Made by a program: the position numbers and the translations under genes
Shown here: in pieces, positions 26,951-35,457 of the stretch
How the letters are laid out: each line of letters begins with the position of its first letter
How positions within the stretch are numbered: position 1 is the stretch's first letter
Assembly: GCF_965657105.1 (NCBI RefSeq)
Contig: NZ_CBFHNB010000001.1
Coordinates: 39,683-103,682 of the forward strand
DNA length: 64,000 nt
Reading direction: 5' to 3'
From: Puniceispirillum sp965657105
GTDB taxonomy: Bacteria > Pseudomonadota > Alphaproteobacteria > Puniceispirillales > Puniceispirillaceae
The notes under the pieces: model-generated
What the model was told of the DNA's origin: nothing
The model's database searches: none
The model's input: only the letters and a program-made list of their open reading frames with translations

Positions 26951-28667
26951 TCGTCTGCTGTCCTAACAATAATTCAAGCGCATCAATCAGCGAGCTAGCA
27001 CCCGTGATATCCGCCGCCGCAACAAACGTAGTATCCGGCATGAGCGCAGACATGTCAGCGCGCAGACCGGCAATAGCATCAAGCTTACTAGCTATATATA
27101 TAACCACATCGGGTTTAGCCGCACGAATATCACGCGCTGTATCAGCCCCACAGACAAGTGTTATCACTGACAAACCGCCAATTGCACATAGCTGATCGCT
27201 GTCTGCCTTGAGGGACTGCAATGCCTGATCCATAGTCCCCGATGGCAACAGACATATGATACGAGGTTGCCGCGCTGAAGCTTTACGACGAAATTCTTCG
27301 ATGATATGAGCAGGTCGCGCGATCAAAGACCCATCACCACCCCAGCCGCCAGCATCAATATCAGCGACCGGCGCCATGTCAGGTTGCAATGTCACACCCA
27401 AAATCATGGCATCGCCCATGACAAGCCTAGCGTTAGCTTTTGCCTGTCCTTCACTGGCTAAATCAGCAAACACATTATCCTTGTAACATGATGATGCGCC
27501 ACCCTTGCTCTCCAGCATCTGAAATGCCGACCATGCCGCTTTTGCTAAATCATCGGCACGCGCTTCGATAAAACCAGAACCACCAGCTGGGTCAATCGCT
27601 TTTGCAATACCTGATTCCTCGATCATCAATAATTGCGTCATGCGAGCAAGACGACGGCCACGGGCAGTTTCGCCCGTCAGAATATCATGCGCAAACCCTG
27701 TCAGAGCATCAGCATTACCCAACGCTCCACCTAACAAGGCTGTTGTTGAGCGCAGCATATTCACATCCTGATCCAAAAGGCTGAACATCCGTAATGATGG
27801 CGCCGCATGCAAACGCAAACGATGCTGATCAGGGTCAAGACCAAGAGCTGAAACGATGCCTGCCCAGCCATGTCGAATTGCACGGCATTTGGCCAGGCCA
27901 GCATATAGATCGGCAGGCAAGGCGATGGTCACTTCGATCAGCGCGGCAATCGCCCTAGGGGCAATACCCGCCTCCATTGCACGCCGCATAATATCGGTAA
28001 CTGATGATAGAATAATCGCCAATTCATTGACCGCCGTGACACCTTTATTATGCCAATGCCATCCATTAACCGCAAAAATTGATGTTGGTATTTGTGTGGC
28101 GGCGCGGTTAGCAAGCGCAAAGCCAGCCGCCAGTATGACATCTGAATCAGCATCTCCTTCTGCCATAAAGGGATCTAACCCGGCATGTAGATTGGCCTTG
28201 CTGATATCACCATCAATATATGCGATAAATCTATCCACCAGCTGATATGTGCTGGCACCGCTATCTAAATGCACTCCAACAGCGGGCAACATGATGCCAT
28301 CAAACAGCCCGCCAAAGTCAATCTGCGCATCCCTATCCGCACGTAGCCAGAGCGATGTTGCGCCCTGTTCGACGTCATCAATTATACATTTGTTGATGGC
28401 TTTAACGTCACCATTTATGTGCAAGGGCTGGCGTATATCCCATCCAAAAGCCACACGCTGGACTGGGTCATGTGACAGACGCCGCACGCTTGTCGCCATA
28501 TCGCCAGCAAGCTGGGTTGAACCGCTATCATAAAGGGCGTCAACAATCAGACCGTCTTCGTCATAACGTAGCAAGCTATCCGCCGCCGCGTTCCGAAGCA
28601 TTTTTTCAACCGCATTAACCCAGTCATCACGAGAGGCTGGGGGAAAACAATTATCAACTGATGACAT
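26943..28667 (-). CDS. mutA: Methylmalonyl-CoA mutase, small subunit
   Basis: 574 aa from ATG 28667 (MSSVDNCFPPASRDDW), with AAGG 6 nt upstream. Same fold as MutB but shorter and without the DxHxxG cobalt motif in its C-terminal domain, as expected for the structural alpha subunit. Recognisable blocks: DPVQRVAFGWDIRQPLHING, IAKAIDPAGGSGFIEARADDLA. It pairs with MutB, whose start overlaps its stop. It is divergent from the GT39 gene with a 68-nt gap. Confidence 0.94.
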   Translation of the reverse strand: MSSVDNCFPPASRDDWVNAVEKMLRNAAADSLLRYDEDGLIVDALYDSGSTQLAGDMATSVRRLSHDPVQRVAFGWDIRQPLHINGDVKAINKCIIDDVEQGATSLWLRADRDAQIDFGGLFDGIMLPAVGVHLDSGASTYQLVDRFIAYIDGDISKANLHAGLDPFMAEGDADSDVILAAGFALANRAATQIPTSIFAVNGWHWHNKGVTAVNELAIILSSVTDIMRRAMEAGIAPRAIAALIEVTIALPADLYAGLAKCRAIRHGWAGIVSALGLDPDQHRLRLHAAPSLRMFSLLDQDVNMLRSTTALLGGALGNADALTGFAHDILTGETARGRRLARMTQLLMIEESGIAKAIDPAGGSGFIEARADDLAKAAWSAFQMLESKGGASSCYKDNVFADLASEGQAKANARLVMGDAMILGVTLQPDMAPVADIDAGGWGGDGSLIARPAHIIEEFRRKASARQPRIICLLPSGTMDQALQSLKADSDQLCAIGGLSVITLVCGADTARDIRAAKPDVVIYIASKLDAIAGLRADMSALMPDTTFVAAADITGASSLIDALELLLGQQTNA

Positions 28668-28735
28668 GATATGCCTTTGTCTCATATAGTTCTTAGCAAA
28701 GCTAACAGTCACGATTGGTCAAATCAAGGATGCCC

Positions 28736-30241
28736 ATGACCCCGAGCCGTCATACCTCAAAAAGCGATTTACGGCACCCCCTTATAGCGCATGATGTGCG
28801 TATTGACCGCTGGATTATGGGTTTGCTTATTCTTGTGACCGCAATACGGAGCCTTGCTATCTTGATCAGCCCCTTGGAATTAGGTGTTGACGAAGCGCAA
28901 TATTGGGCATGGAGCCAAACGCCAGATTTTGGATATTTCACCAAACCTCCCCTTATTGCATGGATCATAGGATTGTCGCATGCCCTGTTTGGACATGAAA
29001 TCTGGGCCGTACGTCTGCCAGCACCATGGCTTCATCTTCTGACCGCGATCATATTATGGCGAACGGCAAGCTGGATAGCAGGGCCTAATGCGGGACGCTG
29101 GGCAGCCGTTATATGGATTGCCCTACCTATCATTTCGGTTGGTAGCTTTGTCATTTCAACCGATACACCGCTTTTGCTGGCACTGAGCGTGGCCTTGATG
29201 ATGGTCATTGGTGTTCTGCATAATCGGTTTGACCCACTTCGCGGCATGTTTATCTGTGGCCTGGCTGTTGGTGTTGGGTTTCTGGCAAAATATGCGGCCA
29301 TATATTTTCTGGCTGGCATACTTTTATGGGCGCTATGGAACCGGTTGTCAGGGACAAACAATAGTATCAGCTTACGGCATTTATTGCTTTTTGGCCTTGG
29401 CATGATCATCGCCGCCAGCCCGAATATAATATGGAATCTAACCAATGATTTCACCACAGTGCGGCATCTTGGTGATAATGCCAACATTGCCAAACAAAGT
29501 TTTGATCTAGCCAAAGTTGGCGGCTTTATGCTGGGTCAGTTTGGCGTTGCGGGCCCAGGCATCTTCATGCTTATGCTAGGTATTCTTCGCCCCCCTTTCA
29601 GCACCAGCCCAAAAAGACTGATGATATGCCTTAGCCTGCCAATATTGGGCTTAATGACCATTCAAGCCTTTATCAGCGATGCTAATGCAAACTGGGCGGT
29701 TGCCAGCTATCCCGCACTGACGATCTGGCTGGCTTGCTGGATCGCCCAGACAAATAGATGGCGCTGGGGGCTTTTGGCCAGCGGCATCAACGCGGCCATT
29801 GCGATTGTCATTATCAGCGCCAGCATGGCAGGCAGTCTTGGCGTTTTTACCCCCGCATCCGATCCGCTTCGCCGATTGCGCGGATGGGAAGCACTAGCCA
29901 CCGATGTAAACGCCGCCTTGGAACAGCATGATGCCAAACTCATAGTCGCAGACAGACGTGCAACAGCGGCATTAATGGGATGGCATTTTTACGATAGTGA
30001 TATCGATATTGCCGTATATGACAGGGATGGCATTCCCAGCAATCATTACGAACGCAACCACGCCTTTGGCAGTGCGGTGACTGGCACCCGTGCCATTATC
30101 GCTGTTGATGGGCGCACGCAGGCGCCGGACTTGCCACAGGTAAACTGGCACGCCAATCCTTCAATCTCCGAACATGAGATTTCAAAAAACCGGACCCGCA
30201 AGCTGTTTATATTTGCGGGCACGCAGACGACTTTGCCTTAG
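28736..30241 (+). CDS. GT39-type membrane glycosyltransferase (ArnT-like)
   Basis: 501 aa from ATG 28736, preceded by AAGGA at 5 nt; an ATG at 28730 overlaps that site. About ten to twelve hydrophobic segments. The first periplasmic loop has the acidic motif LGVDEAQYWAWS, the catalytic signature of PMT/ArnT-type enzymes, followed by GYFTKPPLIAW. These use polyprenyl-phosphate sugars to modify lipid A or proteins outside the inner membrane. The acceptor is unknown. Confidence 0.85.
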   Translation: MTPSRHTSKSDLRHPLIAHDVRIDRWIMGLLILVTAIRSLAILISPLELGVDEAQYWAWSQTPDFGYFTKPPLIAWIIGLSHALFGHEIWAVRLPAPWLHLLTAIILWRTASWIAGPNAGRWAAVIWIALPIISVGSFVISTDTPLLLALSVALMMVIGVLHNRFDPLRGMFICGLAVGVGFLAKYAAIYFLAGILLWALWNRLSGTNNSISLRHLLLFGLGMIIAASPNIIWNLTNDFTTVRHLGDNANIAKQSFDLAKVGGFMLGQFGVAGPGIFMLMLGILRPPFSTSPKRLMICLSLPILGLMTIQAFISDANANWAVASYPALTIWLACWIAQTNRWRWGLLASGINAAIAIVIISASMAGSLGVFTPASDPLRRLRGWEALATDVNAALEQHDAKLIVADRRATAALMGWHFYDSDIDIAVYDRDGIPSNHYERNHAFGSAVTGTRAIIAVDGRTQAPDLPQVNWHANPSISEHEISKNRTRKLFIFAGTQTTLP

Positions 30242-30263
30242 CCTCCCCACGCACCAGCCAGTC

Positions 30264-30704
30264 TTATAATTTGGTTTTGCTTTTGGTGATCTGTTCAAAG
30301 ATCGCCAGTGTTTCGGGGCTGACATGATGCTCAACACCTTCAGCATCTTCTTCGGCGATCTCGGCAGACACGCCAATCGTTATTAGAAAATCACGGACAA
30401 CGCGGTGCCTGTCTTGACTGCGCTGAGCCAAACTCTTTCCGGCCTCAGTCAGAAAAATAGACCGATAGGGTTTGCTTTCAACAAGGTCAGCACGTTGCAG
30501 ACGTTGAATGATGGCATTTACTGTTGGGCTGGTAACACCAAAACGCGCGGCCAGATCAACTGTGCGCGCTTCACCTGTTTCCTTGATAAGCTCGGCAATC
30601 ATTTCGACATAGTCTTCGGCCACCTCGCTTTGGTGCGCACGGCGGATGCGGTCAAATTTTGCCGCACTTGTTGCTACATCGCTTTGGTCGTCTTTATGTG
30701 TCAT
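30264..30704 (-). CDS. mntR: Manganese-responsive DtxR-family regulator MntR
   Basis: 146 aa, the short DtxR type without an SH3 domain. N-terminal winged helix (TVDLAARFGVTSPTVNAIIQRL) followed by the dimerisation/metal domain with the ligand cluster EDAEGVEHHVSPETL. It represses manganese uptake genes when Mn is sufficient. No mntH or sit transporter is in the window. It converges on the GT39 gene. Confidence 0.88.
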   Translation of the reverse strand: MTHKDDQSDVATSAAKFDRIRRAHQSEVAEDYVEMIAELIKETGEARTVDLAARFGVTSPTVNAIIQRLQRADLVESKPYRSIFLTEAGKSLAQRSQDRHRVVRDFLITIGVSAEIAEEDAEGVEHHVSPETLAIFEQITKSKTKL

Positions 30705-30915
30705 GGGAAACCATACCCTCCACGGCGGAAATTAAAACATTCCTGATAATTTAGCCACACCAAAATTTGTTGAGGTCTTTTATAATTTTTAAGAAAATAT
30801 TATTCAGCCAACGAGCTTGCGCCGCTTTCTAGGCTTATATAGGATGGCGACATATATCTAATAGTCGCCTTCAGATCATGACTGTGCGTCTAACAAACCT
30901 CGATGAAAGACAGCT

Positions 30916-31221
30916 ATGGATAAGGCCACCCAAACTGAATTAGAAGCGGCAGCATTTCGCCGCCTTGTCGCCCATTTGCAGGATCGAACCGATGTCCAGA
31001 ATATCGATATGATGAATCTGGCTGGGTTCTGTCGGAACTGCATGTCGCGCTGGTATCGCGAAGCCGCCGAAGCTGATGGCATAACCCTTAGTGATCCTGA
31101 AGCCCGTAAATTAATTTATGGGATGGATTACGCCACATGGAAAGCCACCTACCAAACCGAGGCCAGTCCTGATCAACTGGCAAAAATGAAACAATCCCAT
31201 GACCATGAAAAGAAGGACTGA
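30916..31221 (+). CDS. DUF1244 protein
   Basis: 101 aa, function unknown. The family is recognised by NLAGFCRNCMSRWYREAAEA with two conserved Cys and by GMDYATWKATYQTEA. Common in Alpha- and Gammaproteobacteria as a small cytoplasmic protein. It is followed after 17 nt by gapR and then pyrF on the same strand, likely one transcript; the ribosome-like AAGGA before the gapR leader lies in its last codons. Confidence 0.88.
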   Translation: MDKATQTELEAAAFRRLVAHLQDRTDVQNIDMMNLAGFCRNCMSRWYREAAEADGITLSDPEARKLIYGMDYATWKATYQTEASPDQLAKMKQSHDHEKKD

Positions 31222-31224
31222 TCC

Positions 31225-31248
31225 ATGTCAGCAAACCCATGTCTGTAA
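31225..31248 (+). other. Seven-codon leader reading overlapping gapR start
   Basis: ATG at 31225 opens MSANPCL and stops at TAA 31246-31248, inside the first codons of gapR in another frame. It has the best ribosome site of the area (AAGGA, 7 nt upstream), whereas the gapR ATG at 31239 has none. It may couple gapR translation, or mark an indel at the gapR start. Not conserved evidence, only position. Confidence 0.35.
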
Positions 31249-31490
31249 TTCCCGGCACCGGTGCGGGCGCCGAACAGCTCACCCAGTTTATTGAGCGTAT
31301 TGAACGTCTGGAAGAAGAAAAACGCGCCCTCATGGCGGATATCAAAGATGTCTATGCCGAAGCGAAAGCCACGGGATTTGAACCAAAAATCATGCGGCAG
31401 ATTGTGCGTATGCGGGCTATGGATCGCGACCTACTTAGCGAGCAGGATGCGCTTCTTGACACCTATCGCGATGCACTTGGCTTGCGCTAG
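31239..31490 (+). CDS. gapR: GapR-family DNA-binding protein (DUF2312)
   Basis: 83 aa. Almost the whole chain matches the GapR/UPF0335 family: AEQLTQFIERIERLEEEKRAL, split as QFIERIERLEEEKR, then IKDVYAEAKATGFEPKIMRQ. GapR is an essential, alphaproteobacterial nucleoid protein that binds overtwisted AT-rich DNA and aids replication. The N-terminus is uncertain: the ATG used has no clear ribosome site and a short overlapping reading precedes it. Between the DUF1244 gene and pyrF. Confidence 0.92.
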   Translation: MSVIPGTGAGAEQLTQFIERIERLEEEKRALMADIKDVYAEAKATGFEPKIMRQIVRMRAMDRDLLSEQDALLDTYRDALGLR

Positions 31491-31510
31491 CGCATGGGGT
31501 GATCACTGCG

Positions 31511-32434
31511 ATGGATAACTTTGGTGATCGCCTTGCCGAGGCAAACCGACAGACACAAACACCGCTGTGCATGGGCATTGATCCGCATGTAACGATGATA
31601 CCTGCGCTATTTGGTAATGCCACCGCCGAAGCTGGAAGCGAAGAAGCTCTATCTGCCATTGCAAATTTCTGCGACGCCTGTGTAAAGGCGGCAACAGGCC
31701 GTGTCCCCGCCATCAAACCGCAAGCTGCCTTTTTTGAAATGCAGGGGCCAAAAGGCATGCAAATCCTGCAAGATCTTGGTCATGCGGCTATTGATGCTGG
31801 TCTGCTTGTCATCATGGATGCTAAGCGCGGCGATATAGGCAGCACATCAACCGCATATGCCAAAGCCTGGATCGGGCATGACGCCCTGTTTCCATCCGAT
31901 GCACTGACCATCAATCCCTGGCTTGGTATCGATACACTTGAACCATTCATCAATCAGGCTGACGCTACCCATAGCGGCTTGTTCATCTTAAACCGGACAA
32001 GCAATCCGGGGGCAGGCGATCTTCAGGACCGCATGGTTGATGATAAGCCGCTTTATATGCATCTTGCCAATATGCTAGCGCCAATTGCCAGCGCCCGGAT
32101 TGGCGCATCGGGTTGGTCATCAATCGGCATTGTCGCTGGGGCAACCTGGCCTGCCGAAGCAAACGCATTGCGGGCAACTTTGCCAACCGCGCCTTTTCTG
32201 GTTCCCGGTTTTGGGGCGCAAGGGGCTGGTGCCGAGAAAGCGCTAGCTGGTCTGGTGCGAAGCCAAGATCACTGGCAAGATCACTGGCACAATCACTGGC
32301 AAGGTGGTTTGATCAATAGCACACGCGGGCTGATATTCCCCGAATCGGCGCGCGACGCTACATCCATTAACGCATGGCACAACACCATTTTGGCTAAAAT
32401 TGACGCCGATAAACATCTGCTGAACAGCATTTAA
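31511..32434 (+). CDS. pyrF: Orotidine-5'-phosphate decarboxylase (type 2)
   Basis: 307 aa from ATG 31511. Final step of UMP synthesis. Type 2 signature: PLCMGIDPHVTMIPALFG at the start, the catalytic IMDAKRGDIGSTS block (Asp-x-Lys-x-x-Asp) and PFLVPGFGAQGAG near the end. Residues around 255 hold a three-fold DHWQ-like repeat (32267-32302) just before the phosphate-binding region NSTRGLIFP, an insertion I do not recognise from other members; the frame stays open. Confidence 0.93.
   Translation: MDNFGDRLAEANRQTQTPLCMGIDPHVTMIPALFGNATAEAGSEEALSAIANFCDACVKAATGRVPAIKPQAAFFEMQGPKGMQILQDLGHAAIDAGLLVIMDAKRGDIGSTSTAYAKAWIGHDALFPSDALTINPWLGIDTLEPFINQADATHSGLFILNRTSNPGAGDLQDRMVDDKPLYMHLANMLAPIASARIGASGWSSIGIVAGATWPAEANALRATLPTAPFLVPGFGAQGAGAEKALAGLVRSQDHWQDHWHNHWQGGLINSTRGLIFPESARDATSINAWHNTILAKIDADKHLLNSI
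32267..32302 (+). repeat. 12-nt triplicate repeat inside pyrF
   Basis: The unit GATCACTGGCAA is repeated three times with two substitutions and codes for DHWQ-DHWH-NHWQ. It keeps the reading frame. It looks like a recent slippage expansion in a surface loop. Confidence 0.85.
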
Positions 32435-32439
32435 CCAAA

Positions 32440-32477
32440 AAAGAAACGCTTTCTTTACCACGCTCACGGAAACGTGA
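32440..32477 (+). promoter_or_regulatory. Two hairpins between pyrF and the cold-shock gene
   Basis: A 7-bp A/U stem AAAGAAA-CGC-TTTCTTT (32440-32456) begins 6 nt after the pyrF stop and could be its terminator, though no separate T-run follows. A second stem TCACG-GAAA-CGTGA (32464-32477) has a GNRA tetraloop. They lie 120-160 nt before the cold-shock gene and could also belong to its leader RNA. Confidence 0.4.
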
Positions 32478-32599
32478 ACCAAACACCCCATAATTATCAT
32501 TTATGATGCTTGTATAAGGTCATTAAAAAGCAACAAAATATACATATTGTTTTATGTGGTCATAGAGCAGATTAATGTTGAATATTGTGGGTGATACCT

Positions 32600-33145
32600 A
32601 TGGCAAAAGATACTAAGTCGGTAAAGTCGTCAGACGTTGAAAATTCCGAAAATGGTGAAGATCTGGTTCCCAGCGCACCGTCCCGTGAAATAAAAGAAGG
32701 GGAACTGGTCTGGTACAATGAACGCAAAGGTTATGGGTTCGTAAAAATTGACGATACCGAAATCTTTCTGCACCGATCAACACTTGATCGATTTGGTTTG
32801 ATACGGCTTTTGACTGGTGACCGGGTGAGCGTGTCGCTCACAGAAAACGAACATGGAAAAGTCATTCAGGATTTGCTGACGGTTGAACGGCCTGTCAGTC
32901 CGGCACCACCAATGGCATCAGCGCCAGGGGAAGATGAAGTCCGCGCTGTAGTCAAATTTTTCAATGATGTTCGTGGCTATGGTTTTGTCACTGCCGAGAA
33001 TATTGACGATGATGTTTTCGTTCATTCCCGAGTGCTTAGTGATTGTGGTTTCCACTCACTTCTGCAAGGACAGAAGCTACTTGTGAAAGTTGATGATTCT
33101 GGTCGCGGCCCGCAGGTTCAGGCTGTTCGGTTGCTCAACGAATAA
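32600..33145 (+). CDS. Cold-shock protein with two CSD domains
   Basis: 181 aa from ATG 32600. A 40-residue polar, acidic arm leads to CSD1 (VWYNERKGYGFVKIDDTEIFLH) and CSD2 (VVKFFNDVRGYGFVTAENIDDDVFVH, in parts KFFNDVRGYGFV and DDVFVH), each with RNP1-like (KGYGFV / RGYGFV) and RNP2-like residues. Double-CSD proteins of this size are typical of Alphaproteobacteria and bind single-stranded RNA/DNA. The 165-nt upstream stretch holds hairpins, as expected of cold-shock leaders. Confidence 0.9.
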   Translation: MAKDTKSVKSSDVENSENGEDLVPSAPSREIKEGELVWYNERKGYGFVKIDDTEIFLHRSTLDRFGLIRLLTGDRVSVSLTENEHGKVIQDLLTVERPVSPAPPMASAPGEDEVRAVVKFFNDVRGYGFVTAENIDDDVFVHSRVLSDCGFHSLLQGQKLLVKVDDSGRGPQVQAVRLLNE

Positions 33146-33200
33146 AACTCTGTTACTCCAGCAAAAGGCCAACGTAACTGGCTTTCAAGGCTGGAGACGT

Positions 33201-34430
33201 ATGATGTTACTATTTTCTAAGCCCAGCGCATGGATTATAATCCTGCTCGCTGGATCGGCGATGGTTTCTGCAACGCTTGGCATTCGCCAAGTCTTTGGTC
33301 TTTTTGTCCTGCCTGTCTCGAACGAACTTGGCACTGGCTTGCAGTTTTTCTCGCTTGCCATTGCTTGCCAGAATATTGTGTGGGGCATATCATCACCATT
33401 CTTTGGCGCTGTTGCGGATAGATATGGTTCGTGGCGTGTGGCGGCATGTGGCGCCTTGCTCTATGCCATCGGCCTGCTATCAATGGCCTTATATGTGACT
33501 GAAGCGGGTGTGCTTATTGGCCAAATTTTCATTGGTATGGGATTGGGTAGTGCTGGTATTTCAATTGCTGTTGGTGCGGTTGCCCGCGCCGCGCCGCCCG
33601 AAAAAAGGTCATTAGCGCTTGGCCTCGTTACCAGCTTTGGCTCCTTTGGCCAATTTGCGCTTGTCCCCTTCACCCAGGAATTGATGTCAAACTATGGATG
33701 GCAAACAGCGCTTATTATTTTATCTGTGATCATGGCTTCTATGGTTGCCATGTCACTGGGCTTGCGTGGCGATGGCCAGTCAGACCAGAACAAAGCCAGC
33801 GTTTCAGATATTGCCCATTTGACGGCCGCCAGTGCATTACGAAGCGCGGTTTCAAGTCGTGATTATATCCTGTTGACCACTGGTTTTTTTGTATGCGGTC
33901 TTCAGTTGGTTTTTATAACAACGCATTTGCCAACCTACCTTGCTGATGCTGACATTGGTCTTGATGTAGCTGGTTGGGCGCTGGCGCTGATAGGTTTATT
34001 CAACATAATAGGCGCCTTCATATGCGGCTGGCTTGGCGATATAACGTCCAAGAAAAACGTGCTGGCTAGCGTGTATTTATTGCGCGGCCTTGCCATAGCT
34101 GTCTTTATCTTGACGCCTGTCACGCCAGTTTCGGTATTGCTCTTTGGCGCGGCCATGGGGCTTTTATGGCTAGGCACAATACCCCTGACCAGTGGCCTGA
34201 TCGTGGTTTTCTTTGGCCCCAAATATGTCAGCATGCTCTATGGCGTTGTATTTCTCTCGCACCAGATCGGCTCATTTGTCGGCGCGTGGGTTGGTGGCCT
34301 CTGGTATGATGCCTATGGTAATTACGAAGCCATGTGGTGGCTGAATGTCGGCTTTGGTGTCTTTGCTTTTGTTATAAACTGGTTGATACGTGAACCAAGC
34401 TCCAAAACACCTGCTTTCGCCGCTGGCTAG
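33201..34430 (+). CDS. MFS transporter
   Basis: 409 aa from ATG 33201 with GGAG 4 nt upstream; earlier in-frame codons overlap the cold-shock gene. Twelve hydrophobic segments; the loop 2-3 signature reads FGAVADRYGSWRVAACG and its repeat in the second half reads CGWLGDITSKKNVLA. This resembles oxalate/formate or monocarboxylate-type MFS carriers. Substrate not readable. Its TAG stop shares the palindrome CTAG (34427-34430) with the stop of the convergent trxB. Confidence 0.85.
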   Translation: MMLLFSKPSAWIIILLAGSAMVSATLGIRQVFGLFVLPVSNELGTGLQFFSLAIACQNIVWGISSPFFGAVADRYGSWRVAACGALLYAIGLLSMALYVTEAGVLIGQIFIGMGLGSAGISIAVGAVARAAPPEKRSLALGLVTSFGSFGQFALVPFTQELMSNYGWQTALIILSVIMASMVAMSLGLRGDGQSDQNKASVSDIAHLTAASALRSAVSSRDYILLTTGFFVCGLQLVFITTHLPTYLADADIGLDVAGWALALIGLFNIIGAFICGWLGDITSKKNVLASVYLLRGLAIAVFILTPVTPVSVLLFGAAMGLLWLGTIPLTSGLIVVFFGPKYVSMLYGVVFLSHQIGSFVGAWVGGLWYDAYGNYEAMWWLNVGFGVFAFVINWLIREPSSKTPAFAAG

Positions 34431-35371
34431 CTTTGTTCGCCAAGCCAGCGTTCCGCATCAAGCGCGGCCATACATCCCATACCTGCCGCGGTTACGGCTT
34501 GCCGGTAAATTTTATCGACACAGTCCCCAGCGGCAAAGATACCATCTACAGATGTCCTCGTGCCGCCCTTTTCCGCAATGATATAGCCTTCATCATCAAG
34601 CTCGACCGCCTCTTTAAAAGCGGCGGTTGCTGGATCATGTCCGATAGCAACAAACATACCATGGACAGATATTTCTTTATCGGCCTCACCTGTTGTTGAG
34701 GTCAAACGGACACCCGTTACGCCACCATCATCTCCCAGAACTTCGGTAACTTCACGATTCCATTCAACGCTGATATTGTCCTTTTTCAACAGGCGTTCCT
34801 GCATGATCTGTTCAGCGCGCAAACTATCGCGGCGATGCACCAGCGTGACCTTATTACATATATTTGCCAGATACAGCGCTTCCTCAACTGCCGTATTACC
34901 ACCGCCAATAACAGCAACATCACGTCCTTTATAAAAGAATCCATCACAGGTGGCACAGGCTGATACGCCGCGGCCATTAAAGGTTTGTTCGGAGGCAATG
35001 CCCAGCCAGCGTGCCTGCGCGCCTGTTGCCAAAATCACGACATCGGCGGTCATTGATGCGCCTGAATCCAAACTGATATGAAACGGACGTGTGCTGGCAT
35101 CGATATTCGTTACAAGATCATAGATCACCCGTGTCCCTACATTTTCGGCCTGCGCTTGCATTTCGGTCATCAACCATGGTCCCTGAATAACATCAGCGAA
35201 TCCCGGATAGTTTTCTACATCAGTGGTAATTGTCATCTGCCCACCGGGCTGTAATCCAGCGATAATCACAGGCGAAAGATTGGCGCGCGCCGTATATATA
35301 CCAGCACTAAGACCCGCAGCACCAGCGCCGATAATAACAACATGTTCATGGGTAGGTGATGATGCAGACAT
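34427..35371 (-). CDS. trxB: Thioredoxin-disulfide reductase
   Basis: 314 aa, standard length. FAD-binding IIGAGAAGLSAGIYTARA, redox pair CATC (in VSACATCDGFFYKG), NADPH-binding VIGGGNTAVEEALYLA, and GIFAAGDCVDKIYRQAVTAAG near the end. It reduces thioredoxin in the cytoplasm. The stop interlocks with that of the MFS gene; the start is divergent from the M23 peptidase gene. Confidence 0.96.
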   Translation of the reverse strand: MSASSPTHEHVVIIGAGAAGLSAGIYTARANLSPVIIAGLQPGGQMTITTDVENYPGFADVIQGPWLMTEMQAQAENVGTRVIYDLVTNIDASTRPFHISLDSGASMTADVVILATGAQARWLGIASEQTFNGRGVSACATCDGFFYKGRDVAVIGGGNTAVEEALYLANICNKVTLVHRRDSLRAEQIMQERLLKKDNISVEWNREVTEVLGDDGGVTGVRLTSTTGEADKEISVHGMFVAIGHDPATAAFKEAVELDDEGYIIAEKGGTRTSVDGIFAAGDCVDKIYRQAVTAAGMGCMAALDAERWLGEQS

Positions 35372-35457
35372 ATAACTTCTCTCTTCGATAGAAAATAAGG
35401 ATAATAGATTAGCCCTGACGGGGTGTTATTTTCGATTTTACATGCTAGCCTTGCTCA

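Noticed and set aside
26246..26998. 250-codon plus-strand frame
   Set aside because: Opposite mutB, His/Arg-rich composition typical of antisense frames, no motif.
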